Source: Lacrimispora sinapis
Lineage (GTDB): Bacteria; Bacillota; Clostridia; Lachnospirales; Lachnospiraceae
Direction of reading: 5' to 3'
Length of the DNA stretch: 64,000 nucleotides
Assembly: GCF_043633585.1 (NCBI RefSeq)
Contig: NZ_CP141832.1
Span: 558,001-622,000 of the forward strand
Every line of letters begins with the position of its first letter. Positions within the stretch are counted from its first letter, which is position 1. Of the stretch, positions 7,564-16,321 are shown in pieces. The notes below the pieces were generated by a model. That model did no database searches. It had not been told where the DNA came from and worked only from the letters and a program-made list of their open reading frames with translations. A program made the position numbers and the translations under genes.

Positions 7564-8412
7564 ATGGGAATCAAAAAGTATAACCCATATACCCCTTCCA
7601 GAAGACATATGACCGGCTCTGATTTCAGCGAGATCACAAAATCAGTTCCTGAAAAGTCCTTGATCAGCAAGACCATCAAGAAAACGGCTGGCCGTAATAA
7701 TCAGGGTAAAATCACAGTTAGACATCGCGGAGGCGGCGTTAAACGTAAATATAGAATCATCGACTTCAAGAGAAACAGCAAAGACGGCATTGCAGCTACT
7801 GTAATCGGTATCGAATACGATCCAAACAGAACTGCTAACATCGCTTTGATCAGCTATGTAGATGGTACGAAAGCATATATCCTTGCTCCTGCTGGTTTAA
7901 CAGACGGAATGAAGGTTATGAGCGGCGAGAATGCAGAAGCAAAAGTAGGTAACTGCTTACCATTAAGCAAGATCCCGGTTGGTGCTCAGGTTCATAACAT
8001 CGAGCTTTATCCAGGAAAAGGCGGACAGTTGGTTCGTTCCGCAGGTAACGGTGCACAGCTGATGGCAAAAGAAGGCAAGTATGCAACCCTTCGTTTACCT
8101 TCCGGCGAGATGAGAATGGTTCCGATCAACTGCAGAGCTACCATTGGAGTTGTAGGCAATGGTGATCATAACCTGATCAACATCGGTAAAGCTGGTAGAA
8201 AGCGTCACATGGGATTCCGTCCTACCGTTCGTGGTTCTGTTATGAACCCTAATGACCATCCACACGGTGGTGGTGAAGGTAAGACTGGTATCGGACGTCC
8301 AGGTCCAAGTACTCCATGGGGTAAACCGGCACTTGGCTTAAAGACCAGAAAGAAAAACAAGCAGTCTAACAAGTTGATCGTTAGAAGAAGAGATGGAAAG
8401 ACCGTTAAATAA
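7564..8412 (+). CDS. rplB: 50S ribosomal protein L2
   Basis: A 282-residue protein with all typical L2 stretches: GIKKYNPYTPSRR at the start, RHRGGGVKRKYR, and the C-terminal GSVMNPNDHPHGGGEGK, which contacts the peptidyl transferase region. The frame is open upstream to 7468. The ATG at 7564 is chosen because AAAGGAG precedes it and L2 always starts MGIK/MAIK. It is 19 bases before rpsS. Confidence 0.97.
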   Translation: MGIKKYNPYTPSRRHMTGSDFSEITKSVPEKSLISKTIKKTAGRNNQGKITVRHRGGGVKRKYRIIDFKRNSKDGIAATVIGIEYDPNRTANIALISYVDGTKAYILAPAGLTDGMKVMSGENAEAKVGNCLPLSKIPVGAQVHNIELYPGKGGQLVRSAGNGAQLMAKEGKYATLRLPSGEMRMVPINCRATIGVVGNGDHNLINIGKAGRKRHMGFRPTVRGSVMNPNDHPHGGGEGKTGIGRPGPSTPWGKPALGLKTRKKNKQSNKLIVRRRDGKTVK

Positions 8413-8431
8413 TTGAAGGAGGTTAGAATCT

Positions 8432-8713
8432 ATGGCTCGCTCACTTAAAAAAGGACCATTTGCAGATGCTCATTTACTTAAAAAAGTAGATGCGATGAAC
8501 GCAGCAGGACAGAAGCAGGTAATTAAGACCTGGTCCCGCCGTTCTACTATCTTCCCACAGATGGTTGGACATACAATTGCAGTTCATGATGGCAGAAAAC
8601 ACGTTCCGGTATATGTTACAGAAGATATGGTTGGACATAAACTGGGTGAATTTGTTGCTACAAGAACTTACAGAGGACATGGCAAAGACGAGAAAAAGTC
8701 TGGCCGTAAGTAA
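8432..8713 (+). CDS. rpsS: 30S ribosomal protein S19
   Basis: A 93-residue protein with the full S19 pattern (MARSLKKGPFAD, TWSRRSTIFPQMVGHTIAVHDG, GHKLGEFVATRTYRGHG). S19 binds 16S rRNA in the head of the small subunit near S13. GAAGGAGG precedes the ATG. The 72-base spacer to rplV contains AACTC (8724-8728) that can pair with GAGTT (8765-8769). Confidence 0.97.
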   Translation: MARSLKKGPFADAHLLKKVDAMNAAGQKQVIKTWSRRSTIFPQMVGHTIAVHDGRKHVPVYVTEDMVGHKLGEFVATRTYRGHGKDEKKSGRK

Positions 8714-8785
8714 TAAAGAAACGAACTCCCTCCGGGCAATCGCAAGGTTACCCCAAGGGCGTTAGAGTTGAAAGGAGGATTCACC

Positions 8786-9172
8786 ATGGCTAAGGGACAT
8801 AGAAGCCAGATTAAGAGAGAAAGAAATGCTCAGAAGGACACAAGACCATCAGCAAAGTTATCCTATGCTAGGGTTTCTGTTCAGAAAGCATGCTTCGTAT
8901 TAGATGCCATCAGAGGCAAAGACGTTCAGACAGCACTTGGTATTGTACTTTACAATCCCAGATATGCTTCTTCTTTAATAGAGAAGTTATTAAAATCAGC
9001 AATCGCGAACGCTGAGAATAACAACGGTATGGACCCGGCAAAGCTTTACGTAGAAGAATGTTACGCAAACAAGGGACCGACAATGAAGAGAGTAAAACCA
9101 AGAGCACAGGGCCGCGCTTATAGAATCGAAAAGAGAATGAGCCACATCACGATCGTGCTTAATGAAAGATAA
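8786..9172 (+). CDS. rplV: 50S ribosomal protein L22
   Basis: A 128-residue protein with the L22 globular core (SYARVSVQKACFVLDAIRG) and the beta-hairpin ending in RAQGRAYRIEKRMSHITIVL that lines the nascent chain tunnel. The frame is open back to 8768, but AAAGGAGG fits the ATG at 8786. It is 11 bases before rpsC. Confidence 0.96.
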   Translation: MAKGHRSQIKRERNAQKDTRPSAKLSYARVSVQKACFVLDAIRGKDVQTALGIVLYNPRYASSLIEKLLKSAIANAENNNGMDPAKLYVEECYANKGPTMKRVKPRAQGRAYRIEKRMSHITIVLNER

Positions 9173-9183
9173 GGAGGCAAAGA

Positions 9184-9840
9184 ATGGGACAGAAAGTTAA
9201 TCCACACGGCTTAAGAGTCGGTGTTATTAAAGACTGGGACTCAAAATGGTATGCTGAAGCTGATTTCGCAGACAACTTAGTAGAAGATTATGCGATCAGA
9301 AAATTCCTGAAAAAGAGATTATACAGCGCTGGCATTTCAAATATTGAAATTGAAAGAGCATCAGACCGTGTGAAAGTTATTATTCACACTGCAAAACCTG
9401 GTGTTGTAATCGGTAAGGGCGGTTCTGAAATCGAGAAGTTAAAGGTTGAAGTTCAGAAGCTCACAGATAAAAAGTTATTTGTTGATATCAAAGAGATCAA
9501 AAGACCAGATAAAGATGCACAGTTAGTAGCTGAATCTATTGCACAGCAGTTAGAGAACCGTGTATCCTTCCGTCGTGCGATGAAGTCTACCATGGGACGT
9601 TCCATGAAGGCTGGCATTAAAGGCATCAAGGCTGCAGTTGCAGGCCGTCTTGGCGGAGCTGATATGGCTCGTACAGAGTTCTACAGCGAAGGCACAATCC
9701 CGTTACAGACACTGAGAGCAGATATTGACTATGGTTTCGCTGAAGCAGATACAACCTTCGGTAAGATCGGCGTTAAGGTTTGGATCTACAACGGTGAAGT
9801 ACTTCCAACTAAAGGAAACAAGGAAGGGAGCGATAAATAA
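9184..9840 (+). CDS. rpsC: 30S ribosomal protein S3
   Basis: A 218-residue protein starting MGQKVNPHGLRVGVIKDW. It has the KH domain loop VVIGKGGSEIEKL and the C-terminal domain with MARTEFYSEGTIPLQTLRAD. S3 forms part of the mRNA entry channel. Its TAA overlaps the rplP ATG by one base (TAATG). Confidence 0.97.
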   Translation: MGQKVNPHGLRVGVIKDWDSKWYAEADFADNLVEDYAIRKFLKKRLYSAGISNIEIERASDRVKVIIHTAKPGVVIGKGGSEIEKLKVEVQKLTDKKLFVDIKEIKRPDKDAQLVAESIAQQLENRVSFRRAMKSTMGRSMKAGIKGIKAAVAGRLGGADMARTEFYSEGTIPLQTLRADIDYGFAEADTTFGKIGVKVWIYNGEVLPTKGNKEGSDK

Positions 9841-10265
9841 TGTTAATGCCTAAAAGAGTTAAGCGTCGTAAACAGTTCCGTGGAAACATGGCTGGTAAAG
9901 CTTTAAGAGGCAATAAGATCAGCAATGGTGAGTTCGGTTTGGTTTCTATGGAACCATGCTGGATCAGATCCAACCAGATCGAGGCTGCCCGTGTTGCTAT
10001 GACTCGTTATATCAAGCGTGGCGGTAAAGTCTGGATCAAGATCTTCCCGGATAAACCTGTAACAGCAAAGCCAGCAGAGACCCGAATGGGTTCCGGTAAG
10101 GGCAGTCTGGAATACTGGGTAGCAGTAGTAAAGCCAGGCCGTGTATTATTCGAAATCGCTGGAGTACCTGAAGAAACAGCACGTGAAGCTTTACGTCTTG
10201 CTATGCATAAGTTACCCTGCAAGTGTAAGATTGCTGCTAAAGCAGATTTAGAAGGCGGTGAATGA
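9840..10265 (+). CDS. rplP: 50S ribosomal protein L16
   Basis: A 141-residue protein beginning MLMPKRVKRRKQFRGN, the usual bacterial L16 start, and including the conserved GGKVWIKIFPDKPVT region. L16 contacts the A-site side of the large subunit. It is coupled upstream to rpsC and overlaps rpmC by 4 bases (ATGA). Confidence 0.97.
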   Translation: MLMPKRVKRRKQFRGNMAGKALRGNKISNGEFGLVSMEPCWIRSNQIEAARVAMTRYIKRGGKVWIKIFPDKPVTAKPAETRMGSGKGSLEYWVAVVKPGRVLFEIAGVPEETAREALRLAMHKLPCKCKIAAKADLEGGE

Positions 10266-10474
10266 CAGTGAAAACTAATAAGTATGTTGAAGAATTAAAA
10301 GGAAAAACAGTTGCTGAACTCAATACAGAATTAGTAGCTGCAAAGAAAGAACTTTTCAACTTAAGATTCCAGAATGCGACGAATCAGCTTGACAATACAA
10401 GCAGAATCAAAGAAGTTCGCAAGAACATTGCCAGAATTCAGACTGTTATAACTGAGAAGGCTAAATTAGCTTAA
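10262..10474 (+). CDS. rpmC: 50S ribosomal protein L29
   Basis: A 70-residue helical protein with ELKGKTVAELNTELVAAKKELFNLRFQ and the C-terminal KNIARIQTVI. L29 sits near the tunnel exit. The ATG at 10262 overlaps the end of rplP. A GTG at 10268 is a possible alternative. A 93-base spacer follows, with short hairpin potential (GGCC repeated at about 10531 and 10540). Confidence 0.95.
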   Translation: MTVKTNKYVEELKGKTVAELNTELVAAKKELFNLRFQNATNQLDNTSRIKEVRKNIARIQTVITEKAKLA

Positions 10475-10567
10475 GTTGTGACTTTATAAAAGCATGACAC
10501 ACACGAGTGCGTGTAAACTTATAGATAGGGCCGGAAAGGCCATAAACTCGAAAGGAGAATACCTAAC

Positions 10568-10822
10568 GTGGAAAGAAATCTTAGAAAAACCCGTACTGGT
10601 AAGGTTGTAAGCGACAAGATGGATAAGACTATCGTAGTTGCTATTGAAGACCATGTAGAACATCCTTTATACGGCAAGATCGTAAAAAGAACGTATAAAT
10701 TAAAAGCTCATGATGAGAACAATGCTTGCAACATGGGCGATACCGTTAAAGTTATGGAAACAAGACCTCTGTCCAAAGACAAGAGATGGAGACTTGTGGA
10801 GATTATCGAGAAAGCGAAATAA
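10568..10822 (+). CDS. rpsQ: 30S ribosomal protein S17
   Basis: An 84-residue OB-fold protein with the S17 core (GKVVSDKMDKTIVVAIE, HPLYGKIVKRTYKLKAHDE, METRPLSKDKRWRLVEI). It starts at a GTG with AAAGGAG upstream. It binds 16S rRNA early in assembly. Confidence 0.96.
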   Translation: MERNLRKTRTGKVVSDKMDKTIVVAIEDHVEHPLYGKIVKRTYKLKAHDENNACNMGDTVKVMETRPLSKDKRWRLVEIIEKAK

Positions 10823-10848
10823 TTTATTTCTAGGAAGGAGTAACAGGC

Positions 10849-11217
10849 ATGATTCAGCAGGAAACCAGATTAAGGGTTGCTGATAATACTGGTGCAAAAG
10901 AACTGCTTTGCATCCGTGTTATGGGTGGATCTACAAGAAGATATGCTAGTATTGGTGATGTTATCGTTGCCAGCGTTAAAGATGCAACACCTGGCGGTGT
11001 TGTAAAGAAAGGCGACGTTGTTAAGGCCGTTGTTGTACGTACTGTAAAAGGCGCACGCCGTAAAGACGGTTCCTATATCAAGTTCGATGAGAACGCTGCC
11101 GTAATAATCAAAGATGACAGGACTCCAAAAGGAACTCGTATCTTTGGACCGGTTGCCAGAGAGTTAAGAGAGAAACAGTTCATGAAAATTGTTTCCTTAG
11201 CTCCGGAAGTATTATAA
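10849..11217 (+). CDS. rplN: 50S ribosomal protein L14
   Basis: A 122-residue protein, the canonical L14 length, starting MIQQETRLRVADNTGAKEL and containing GGVVKKGDVVKAVVVRT and RIFGPVARELR. L14 lies at the subunit interface and is the docking site of the silencing factor RsfS. AGGAAGGAG precedes the ATG. Confidence 0.97.
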   Translation: MIQQETRLRVADNTGAKELLCIRVMGGSTRRYASIGDVIVASVKDATPGGVVKKGDVVKAVVVRTVKGARRKDGSYIKFDENAAVIIKDDRTPKGTRIFGPVARELREKQFMKIVSLAPEVL

Positions 11218-11231
11218 GGAGGTGTCGGACT

Positions 11232-11537
11232 GTGCATAAAATTAAAAGAGATGACCTTGTAAAGGTTATTGCAGGAAAAGATAAAGATAAGCAGGGCAAG
11301 GTTCTTCATGTTGATACGAAGAACAACAGAGTGGTAGTGGAAGGCGTGAACATGATGACTAAGCATGTAAAACCCGGCGCAGGAAACCCACAGGGCGGTA
11401 TCGTACAGAAAGAAGCTTCACTTGATATCTCCAATGTAATGCTCGTGGTTGACGGAAAAGCTACAAGAGTAGGCTTTGACGTTAAAGACGGTAAAAAAGT
11501 TCGTGTTGCAAAAGCAACCGGAAAAGTAATTGACTAA
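11232..11537 (+). CDS. rplX: 50S ribosomal protein L24
   Basis: A 101-residue protein with an N-terminal KOW motif (DDLVKVIAGKDKDKQGKVL) followed by VEGVNMMTKHVKP and GGIVQKEASLDISNVMLV. L24 is one of the assembly initiators of the 50S subunit. The start is GTG with AAGGAGGTG upstream, and the gene is 14 bases after rplN. Confidence 0.96.
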   Translation: MHKIKRDDLVKVIAGKDKDKQGKVLHVDTKNNRVVVEGVNMMTKHVKPGAGNPQGGIVQKEASLDISNVMLVVDGKATRVGFDVKDGKKVRVAKATGKVID

Positions 11538-11558
11538 TTCGGAGAGGAGGAATAAAAA

Positions 11559-12098
11559 TTGGCTAGATTAAAAGATATTTACCAGACAGAGATCGTAGAA
11601 GCTATGATCAAGAAGTTTGGATATAAAAACGTTATGGAAGTACCGAAGTTGGATAAGATTGTCATCAATATGGGTATTGGTGAAGCTAAGGACAATGCCA
11701 AGGTTTTAGACTCTGCAGTCAGAGACTTAGAGATCATCTCCGGTCAGAAGGCAGTCTTAACAAAGGCTAAGAAGTCAATTGCTAACTTCAAACTCAGAGA
11801 AGGTATGCCAATCGGATGTAAAGTGACATTACGCGGCGAGAGAATGTATGAATTTGCAGATCGTCTGATCAACCTTGCACTCCCTCGTGTACGTGACTTT
11901 AGAGGCGTAAATGCCAATGCATTTGATGGCAGAGGTAACTATGCACTTGGTATCAAGGAACAGCTTATTTTCCCTGAAATTGAGTACGATAAAGTTGACA
12001 AGGTAAGAGGTATGGACATTATTTTCGTCACTACCGCTAAGACAGACGAAGAAGCCCGTGAACTTTTGACATTATTCAATATGCCATTTGCAAAATAG
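11559..12098 (+). CDS. rplE: 50S ribosomal protein L5
   Basis: A 179-residue protein with the typical L5 segments (MEVPKLDKIVINMGIGEA, GQKAVLTKAKKSIANFKLREG, LPRVRDFRGVNANAFDGRGNY). L5 binds 5S rRNA in the central protuberance. The start codon is TTG, preceded by GAGAGGAGG. It lies 15 bases before rpsN. Confidence 0.96.
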   Translation: MARLKDIYQTEIVEAMIKKFGYKNVMEVPKLDKIVINMGIGEAKDNAKVLDSAVRDLEIISGQKAVLTKAKKSIANFKLREGMPIGCKVTLRGERMYEFADRLINLALPRVRDFRGVNANAFDGRGNYALGIKEQLIFPEIEYDKVDKVRGMDIIFVTTAKTDEEARELLTLFNMPFAK

Positions 12099-12113
12099 TA
12101 GGAGGAATAATCC

Positions 12114-12299
12114 ATGGCTAAGACTTCAATGAAGATCAAACAGCAGAAACCTGCAAAATTCTCCTCAAGAGAATATAATCGCTGCAGAATCTGCGGTCGT
12201 CCACATGCTTATTTAAGAAAATACGGAATCTGCAGAATTTGCTTCCGTGAATTAGCATACAAAGGTCAGATCCCAGGCGTTAAAAAGGCAAGCTGGTAA
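12114..12299 (+). CDS. rpsN: 30S ribosomal protein S14, zinc-binding type
   Basis: A 61-residue protein of the short zinc-containing (C+) S14 type. The ligands are visible as CRIC (Cys24, Cys27) and CRIC (Cys40, Cys43), and it ends IPGVKKASW. S14 is in the 30S head. In many Firmicutes a zinc-free paralog is expressed when zinc is short; none is present in this window. Confidence 0.96.
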   Translation: MAKTSMKIKQQKPAKFSSREYNRCRICGRPHAYLRKYGICRICFRELAYKGQIPGVKKASW

Positions 12300-12323
12300 A
12301 ATAAGGAAGGAGGCAATTTCAAA

Positions 12324-12725
12324 ATGACAATGAGCGATCCAATCGCAGATATGCTTACGAGAATCCGTAATGCAAATACTGCAAAACATGATACGGTAGA
12401 TGTACCTTCATCCAAGATGAAATTAGCTATTGCTGATATCCTTGTGAAAGAGGGATACGTTAAAAAATATGATATCGTAGAAGACGGTGCATTCCAGTCA
12501 ATCAGAATCACCTTAAAATACGGTAAAGATAAAAATGAAAAAATCATCACAGGTATTAAGAGAATCTCCAAACCAGGTTTACGTGTATATGCAAACAAAG
12601 AGGAGTTACCGAAAGTACTTGGCGGTTTAGGAACTGCAATCATTTCTACAAACCAGGGCGTGATTACAGACAAAGAAGCACGTAACTTGGGTGTAGGCGG
12701 AGAAGTTTTAGCATTCATTTGGTAA
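12324..12725 (+). CDS. rpsH: 30S ribosomal protein S8
   Basis: A 133-residue protein with the S8 pattern (SDPIADMLTRIRNA, VDVPSSKMKLAIADIL, GVITDKEARNLGVGGEVLAFIW). S8 organizes the central 16S domain and represses the spc operon in E. coli. GGAAGGAGG lies 10 bases before the ATG at 12324. A second ATG at 12330 is less well placed. The 66-base spacer after it holds a perfect hairpin, GGAACG (12750-12755) with CGTTCC (12759-12764). Confidence 0.96.
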   Translation: MTMSDPIADMLTRIRNANTAKHDTVDVPSSKMKLAIADILVKEGYVKKYDIVEDGAFQSIRITLKYGKDKNEKIITGIKRISKPGLRVYANKEELPKVLGGLGTAIISTNQGVITDKEARNLGVGGEVLAFIW

Positions 12726-12791
12726 TTACTGCAGCATCTGAAAACAGAGGGAACGAAACGTTCCTTCCGAGAATTTAAGGAGGTAGACGGC

Positions 12792-13334
12792 ATGTCACGT
12801 ATCGGAAGAATGCCTATCGCGATTCCAGCAGGCGTAACTGTTGCAATTGCAGAAAATAATAAAGTGACTGTAAAAGGTCCTAAGGGAACTCTTGAGAGAG
12901 TATTACCCACAGAGATGACGATCAAAGAAGAAGATGGTCATATCATCGTTACCAGACCAAACGATTTAAAGAAAATGAAATCTTTACACGGTCTGACAAG
13001 AACTTTAATCAACAACATGATCATTGGTGTTACAAATGGTTATGAGAAGAAGCTGGAAATCAACGGTGTTGGTTACAGAGCTCAGAAGCAGGGCAACAAA
13101 CTGATCCTGTCTCTTGGATACTCTCATCCAGTTGAAATGATCGATCCAGAAGGCATTGAAGCTACAATGGAAGGTCAGAACATCATCTTCATTAAAGGTA
13201 TCGATAAAGAAAAAGTTGGCCAGTACGCTGCTGAAATCAGAGATAAGAGAAGACCTGAACCTTACAAGGGCAAGGGAATCAAGTATGCTGACGAAGTGAT
13301 CAGACGTAAAGTTGGTAAGACTGGTAAGAAATAA
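12792..13334 (+). CDS. rplF: 50S ribosomal protein L6
   Basis: A 180-residue protein with duplicated L6 folds, starting MSRIGRMPIAIPAGV and ending in the conserved EPYKGKGIKYADEVIRRK. L6 lies near the factor-binding site next to the sarcin-ricin loop. AAGGAGG precedes the ATG. Confidence 0.97.
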   Translation: MSRIGRMPIAIPAGVTVAIAENNKVTVKGPKGTLERVLPTEMTIKEEDGHIIVTRPNDLKKMKSLHGLTRTLINNMIIGVTNGYEKKLEINGVGYRAQKQGNKLILSLGYSHPVEMIDPEGIEATMEGQNIIFIKGIDKEKVGQYAAEIRDKRRPEPYKGKGIKYADEVIRRKVGKTGKK

Positions 13335-13351
13335 TTAAGGAGAGTGTAAAG

Positions 13352-13720
13352 ATGGTTAGCAAACAGTCAAGAAGCGAAATTCGCGTTAAAAAGCACAACA
13401 GATTACGTAACCGTTTTGCAGGCACTGCAGAAAGACCGCGTTTAGCTGTGTTTAGAAGCAATAATCATATGTATGCTCAAATTATTGACGATACAGTTGG
13501 TAAAACTTTAGTTGCTGCTTCTACAGTAGAAAAAGATGTAAAGGCAGAATTAAAGAAAACTAACGACGTTGATGCTGCAGCATATGTAGGTTCCGTAGTT
13601 GCAAAGAGAGCCATTGAAAAAGGTATCAAGGAAGTTGTCTTTGACAGAGGCGGTTTTATATATCAGGGTAAAATTCAGGCATTAGCAGACGCAGCAAGAG
13701 AAGCTGGTCTGGAATTCTAA
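13352..13720 (+). CDS. rplR: 50S ribosomal protein L18
   Basis: A 122-residue protein with the 5S rRNA-binding L18 pattern (RPRLAVFRSNNHMYAQIIDD, ASTVEKDVK, VFDRGGFIYQGKIQALADAAREAGLEF). It lies 17 bases after rplF and 20 bases before rpsE. Confidence 0.97.
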   Translation: MVSKQSRSEIRVKKHNRLRNRFAGTAERPRLAVFRSNNHMYAQIIDDTVGKTLVAASTVEKDVKAELKKTNDVDAAAYVGSVVAKRAIEKGIKEVVFDRGGFIYQGKIQALADAAREAGLEF

Positions 13721-13740
13721 GTAGAGAGGAGAATGACAGC

Positions 13741-14250
13741 GTGAAACGTACAATAGTTGATGCAAATCAGGTAGAGTTAAACGATAGAGTAGTTGCTATC
13801 AAACGTGTATCTAAAACCGTTAAAGGTGGACGTACCATGAGATTCTCTGCTTTAGTAGTCGTAGGCGATGGCAATGGCCGCGTAGGTGCAGGTCTTGGCA
13901 AAGCTGGTGAAGTTCCAGAAGCAATCCGTAAAGGGAAAGAGGCTGCTGTTAAAAATATGGTAAATATCCCGATCGATGAGAATAAAAGTATTCCTCATGA
14001 CCTGACTGGAAAGTTTGGAAGTGCTTCTGTACTTCTTAAGAGAGCTTCCGAAGGTACCGGTGTTATTGCAGGAGGTCCTGCCCGTGCAGTCGTAGAGCTT
14101 GCAGGTATCAAGAATATCCGTACAAAGTCCCTTGGCTCAAACAACAAAACCAATGTTGTTTTAGCTACAATCAAAGGTTTAACTGAGTTAAAGACTCCTG
14201 AGGAAGTTGCAAGACTCCGCGGTAAATCTGTTGAAGAGATTTTAGGCTAA
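13741..14250 (+). CDS. rpsE: 30S ribosomal protein S5
   Basis: A 169-residue protein with the N-terminal double-stranded RNA-binding-like part (DRVVAIKRVSKTVKGGR, FSALVVVGDGNGRVGAGLGKA) and the C-terminal GTGVIAGGPARAVVELAG and SLGSNNKTNVV. S5 helps maintain decoding accuracy. The start codon is GTG, with GAGAGGAG upstream. Confidence 0.97.
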   Translation: MKRTIVDANQVELNDRVVAIKRVSKTVKGGRTMRFSALVVVGDGNGRVGAGLGKAGEVPEAIRKGKEAAVKNMVNIPIDENKSIPHDLTGKFGSASVLLKRASEGTGVIAGGPARAVVELAGIKNIRTKSLGSNNKTNVVLATIKGLTELKTPEEVARLRGKSVEEILG

Positions 14251-14263
14251 GGAGGATAAGAAG

Positions 14264-14446
14264 ATGGCAGATAAATTAAAAATCACATTGGTGAAATCCC
14301 CGATCGGTGCAATTCCAAAGCACAAAGCAACTGTTTTAGCATTAGGTTTAAAGAAGCTTCACAAAACAGTTGAAATGCCGGATAATGGTGCAGTTAGAGG
14401 TATGATCGCCAGCGTGCGTCATTTAGTAAAAGTAGAAGAGATCTAA
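14264..14446 (+). CDS. rpmD: 50S ribosomal protein L30
   Basis: A 60-residue protein, the normal bacterial L30 length, with LKITLVKSPIGAIPKHKATVLALGL and the C-terminal VRGMIASVRHLVKVEE. It has a strong AAGGAGG site and sits in the usual place between rpsE and rplO. Confidence 0.95.
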   Translation: MADKLKITLVKSPIGAIPKHKATVLALGLKKLHKTVEMPDNGAVRGMIASVRHLVKVEEI

Positions 14447-14472
14447 GAAAATAAAGTAAGGAGGTGCAAGCG

Positions 14473-14913
14473 ATGGATTTATCAAATTTACAGCCTGCGT
14501 TAGGTTCCAAACACAGCGATAACTTCAGAAGAGGCCGTGGCCATGGTTCAGGAAACGGTAAGACGGCAGGTAAAGGTCACAAAGGACAGAAAGCCCGTTC
14601 TGGTGCTACCAGACCAGGTTTTGAAGGCGGACAGATGCCTTTATACAGACGTATTCCTAAAAGAGGCTTTACAAACAGAAATTCTAAGACAATTGTCGGC
14701 ATTAATGTAAGCGCTTTGGAAGGTTTTGAAAACGGTACAGTTGTTACAGTTGAAACTTTATTAGAGAGCGGTATCGTTAAGAATCCGCGTGATGGCGTTA
14801 AGATCCTTGGAAATGGAGAATTAACCAAAAAGCTTACAGTAAAGGTAGATGCTTTCAGCGAAGGCGCAAAAACCAAAATCGAGGCTTTAGGTGGAACCTG
14901 CGAGGTGATCTAA
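14473..14913 (+). CDS. rplO: 50S ribosomal protein L15
   Basis: A 146-residue protein starting MDLSNLQPALGSKHSDNFRRGRGHGSG and containing GQKARSGATRPGFEGGQMPLYRR and the GFTNR segment. L15 is a late assembly protein of the 50S subunit. The ATG at 14473 is preferred over a GTG at 14464 because AAGGAGG precedes it at the proper distance. It is one base from secY. Confidence 0.96.
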   Translation: MDLSNLQPALGSKHSDNFRRGRGHGSGNGKTAGKGHKGQKARSGATRPGFEGGQMPLYRRIPKRGFTNRNSKTIVGINVSALEGFENGTVVTVETLLESGIVKNPRDGVKILGNGELTKKLTVKVDAFSEGAKTKIEALGGTCEVI

Positions 14914-14914
14914 T

Positions 14915-16237
14915 ATGTTAAAAACACTCCGTAATGCATTCAAGATCAAGGACGTAAGGAAGAAACTCATCTTTACGTTTTTGATGCTGGTGGTTACCAG
15001 AATCGGTTCTCAGTTGCCGATTCCAGGAGTTGAAACAAGCTTTTTTAAAGATTTATTTGCTCAGCAGAACAACGATGCGTTCGGTTTTTTTAACGCAATG
15101 ACAGGTAGTTCATTTACCAACATGTCTGTGTTCGCTCTGAGCATTACCCCTTACATCACATCTTCCATTATCATGCAGCTTTTGACCATTGCAATCCCTA
15201 AACTTGAGGAGATGCAAAGAGATGGTGAGGATGGAAGAAAGAAGATAGCAGAATACACCCGTTACGTAACAGTTGGTCTGGCTCTGATCGAGTCCATTGC
15301 AATGGCAATCGGATTCGGCGGTCAGGGACTGTTAAGAGATTTTAATGCTTTAAGTGTTGTCATTGCAGTTGCGACTATGACAGCTGGTAGTGCGCTCCTT
15401 ATGTGGATCGGTGAACGGATCACAGAGAATGGTGTGGGAAATGGTATTTCCATCGTCCTTTTATTTAACATCATTTCCAGTTTCCCCTCCGATGCGTCAA
15501 CCCTGTATACCAGATTTATCACTGGAAAATCGGTTGCCGTAGCAGCAATAGCGGCCATTATCATTTTTGCCATAATTGTAGCAATTGTAGTGTTTGTCGT
15601 TGTCCTTCAGGGCGGCGAGAGAAGAATTCCAGTGCAGTATTCCAAGAAGATGCAGGGGCGGAAGATGGTTGGCGGACAAGCGACCAACATTCCGTTGAAG
15701 GTGAATACAGCCGGTGTTATTCCGGTTATCTTTGCTTCCTCGATCATGTCCTTCCCGGTGGTAATCAGCCAGTTCCTTGGTGACCGGATTGATTACAACA
15801 GTGTGGGAGGCCACATCTTAACAGCACTGAATTCCTCCAGCTGGTTTCGAGTAGACCGGCCGGTTTATTCTTTAGGTATGATCGTTTACGTGGCTCTTAT
15901 CATCGTATTTGCATATTTTTATACTTCCATCACATTCAATCCGCTGGAAGTAGCGAACAACATGAAAAAGTCAGGCGGCTTTATTCCGGGTATCCGCCCA
16001 GGAAAGCCTACCAGCGATTATCTTAATTCTATTTTAAACTATATCGTATTTTTAGGTGCATGCGGTTTGACGATTATTTGTATTATCCCGATTATGGTCT
16101 CAGGTTTATTTAACGTAAGCCATTTATCCTTCGGGGGTACATCACTTATCATTATTGTCAGTGTTGTACTTGAGACGTTGAAGGCGATCGAATCCCAGAT
16201 GCTTGTACGTAATTATAAAGGATTTTTGACTGATTAA
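14915..16237 (+). CDS. secY: Preprotein translocase channel subunit SecY
   Basis: A 440-residue membrane protein with ten hydrophobic segments. It has the conserved starting helix region and plug (LIFTFLMLVVTRIGSQLPIPGV), SITPYITSSIIMQLL, QGGERRIPVQYSKK and GFIPGIRPGKPTSDYL. SecY forms the protein-conducting channel with SecE and SecG and accepts substrates from SecA or the ribosome. It is the usual last membrane gene of the spc block and is almost contiguous with rplO. Confidence 0.97.
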   Translation: MLKTLRNAFKIKDVRKKLIFTFLMLVVTRIGSQLPIPGVETSFFKDLFAQQNNDAFGFFNAMTGSSFTNMSVFALSITPYITSSIIMQLLTIAIPKLEEMQRDGEDGRKKIAEYTRYVTVGLALIESIAMAIGFGGQGLLRDFNALSVVIAVATMTAGSALLMWIGERITENGVGNGISIVLLFNIISSFPSDASTLYTRFITGKSVAVAAIAAIIIFAIIVAIVVFVVVLQGGERRIPVQYSKKMQGRKMVGGQATNIPLKVNTAGVIPVIFASSIMSFPVVISQFLGDRIDYNSVGGHILTALNSSSWFRVDRPVYSLGMIVYVALIIVFAYFYTSITFNPLEVANNMKKSGGFIPGIRPGKPTSDYLNSILNYIVFLGACGLTIICIIPIMVSGLFNVSHLSFGGTSLIIIVSVVLETLKAIESQMLVRNYKGFLTD

Positions 16238-16245
16238 AGGACAAA

Positions 16246-16310
16246 CCAAGGGAAACATGTCATGCGTGTTTTCCTTGGGATTTGTGCTATTTAACCTTAT
16301 GTTTCCAAGG
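16246..16310 (+). promoter_or_regulatory. Alternative hairpins in the secY-adk spacer
   Basis: CCAAGG (16246-16251) starts a 14-base arm that pairs with the arm ending in CCTTGG (16273-16278), loop TCATG. CCTTGG can instead pair with a second CCAAGG (16305-16310) that overlaps the adk ribosome site AAGGAGGG. The two pairings are mutually exclusive, so adk translation could be switched. No T run follows. The regulatory role is inference. Confidence 0.45.
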
Positions 16311-16321
16311 AGGGACTGTTG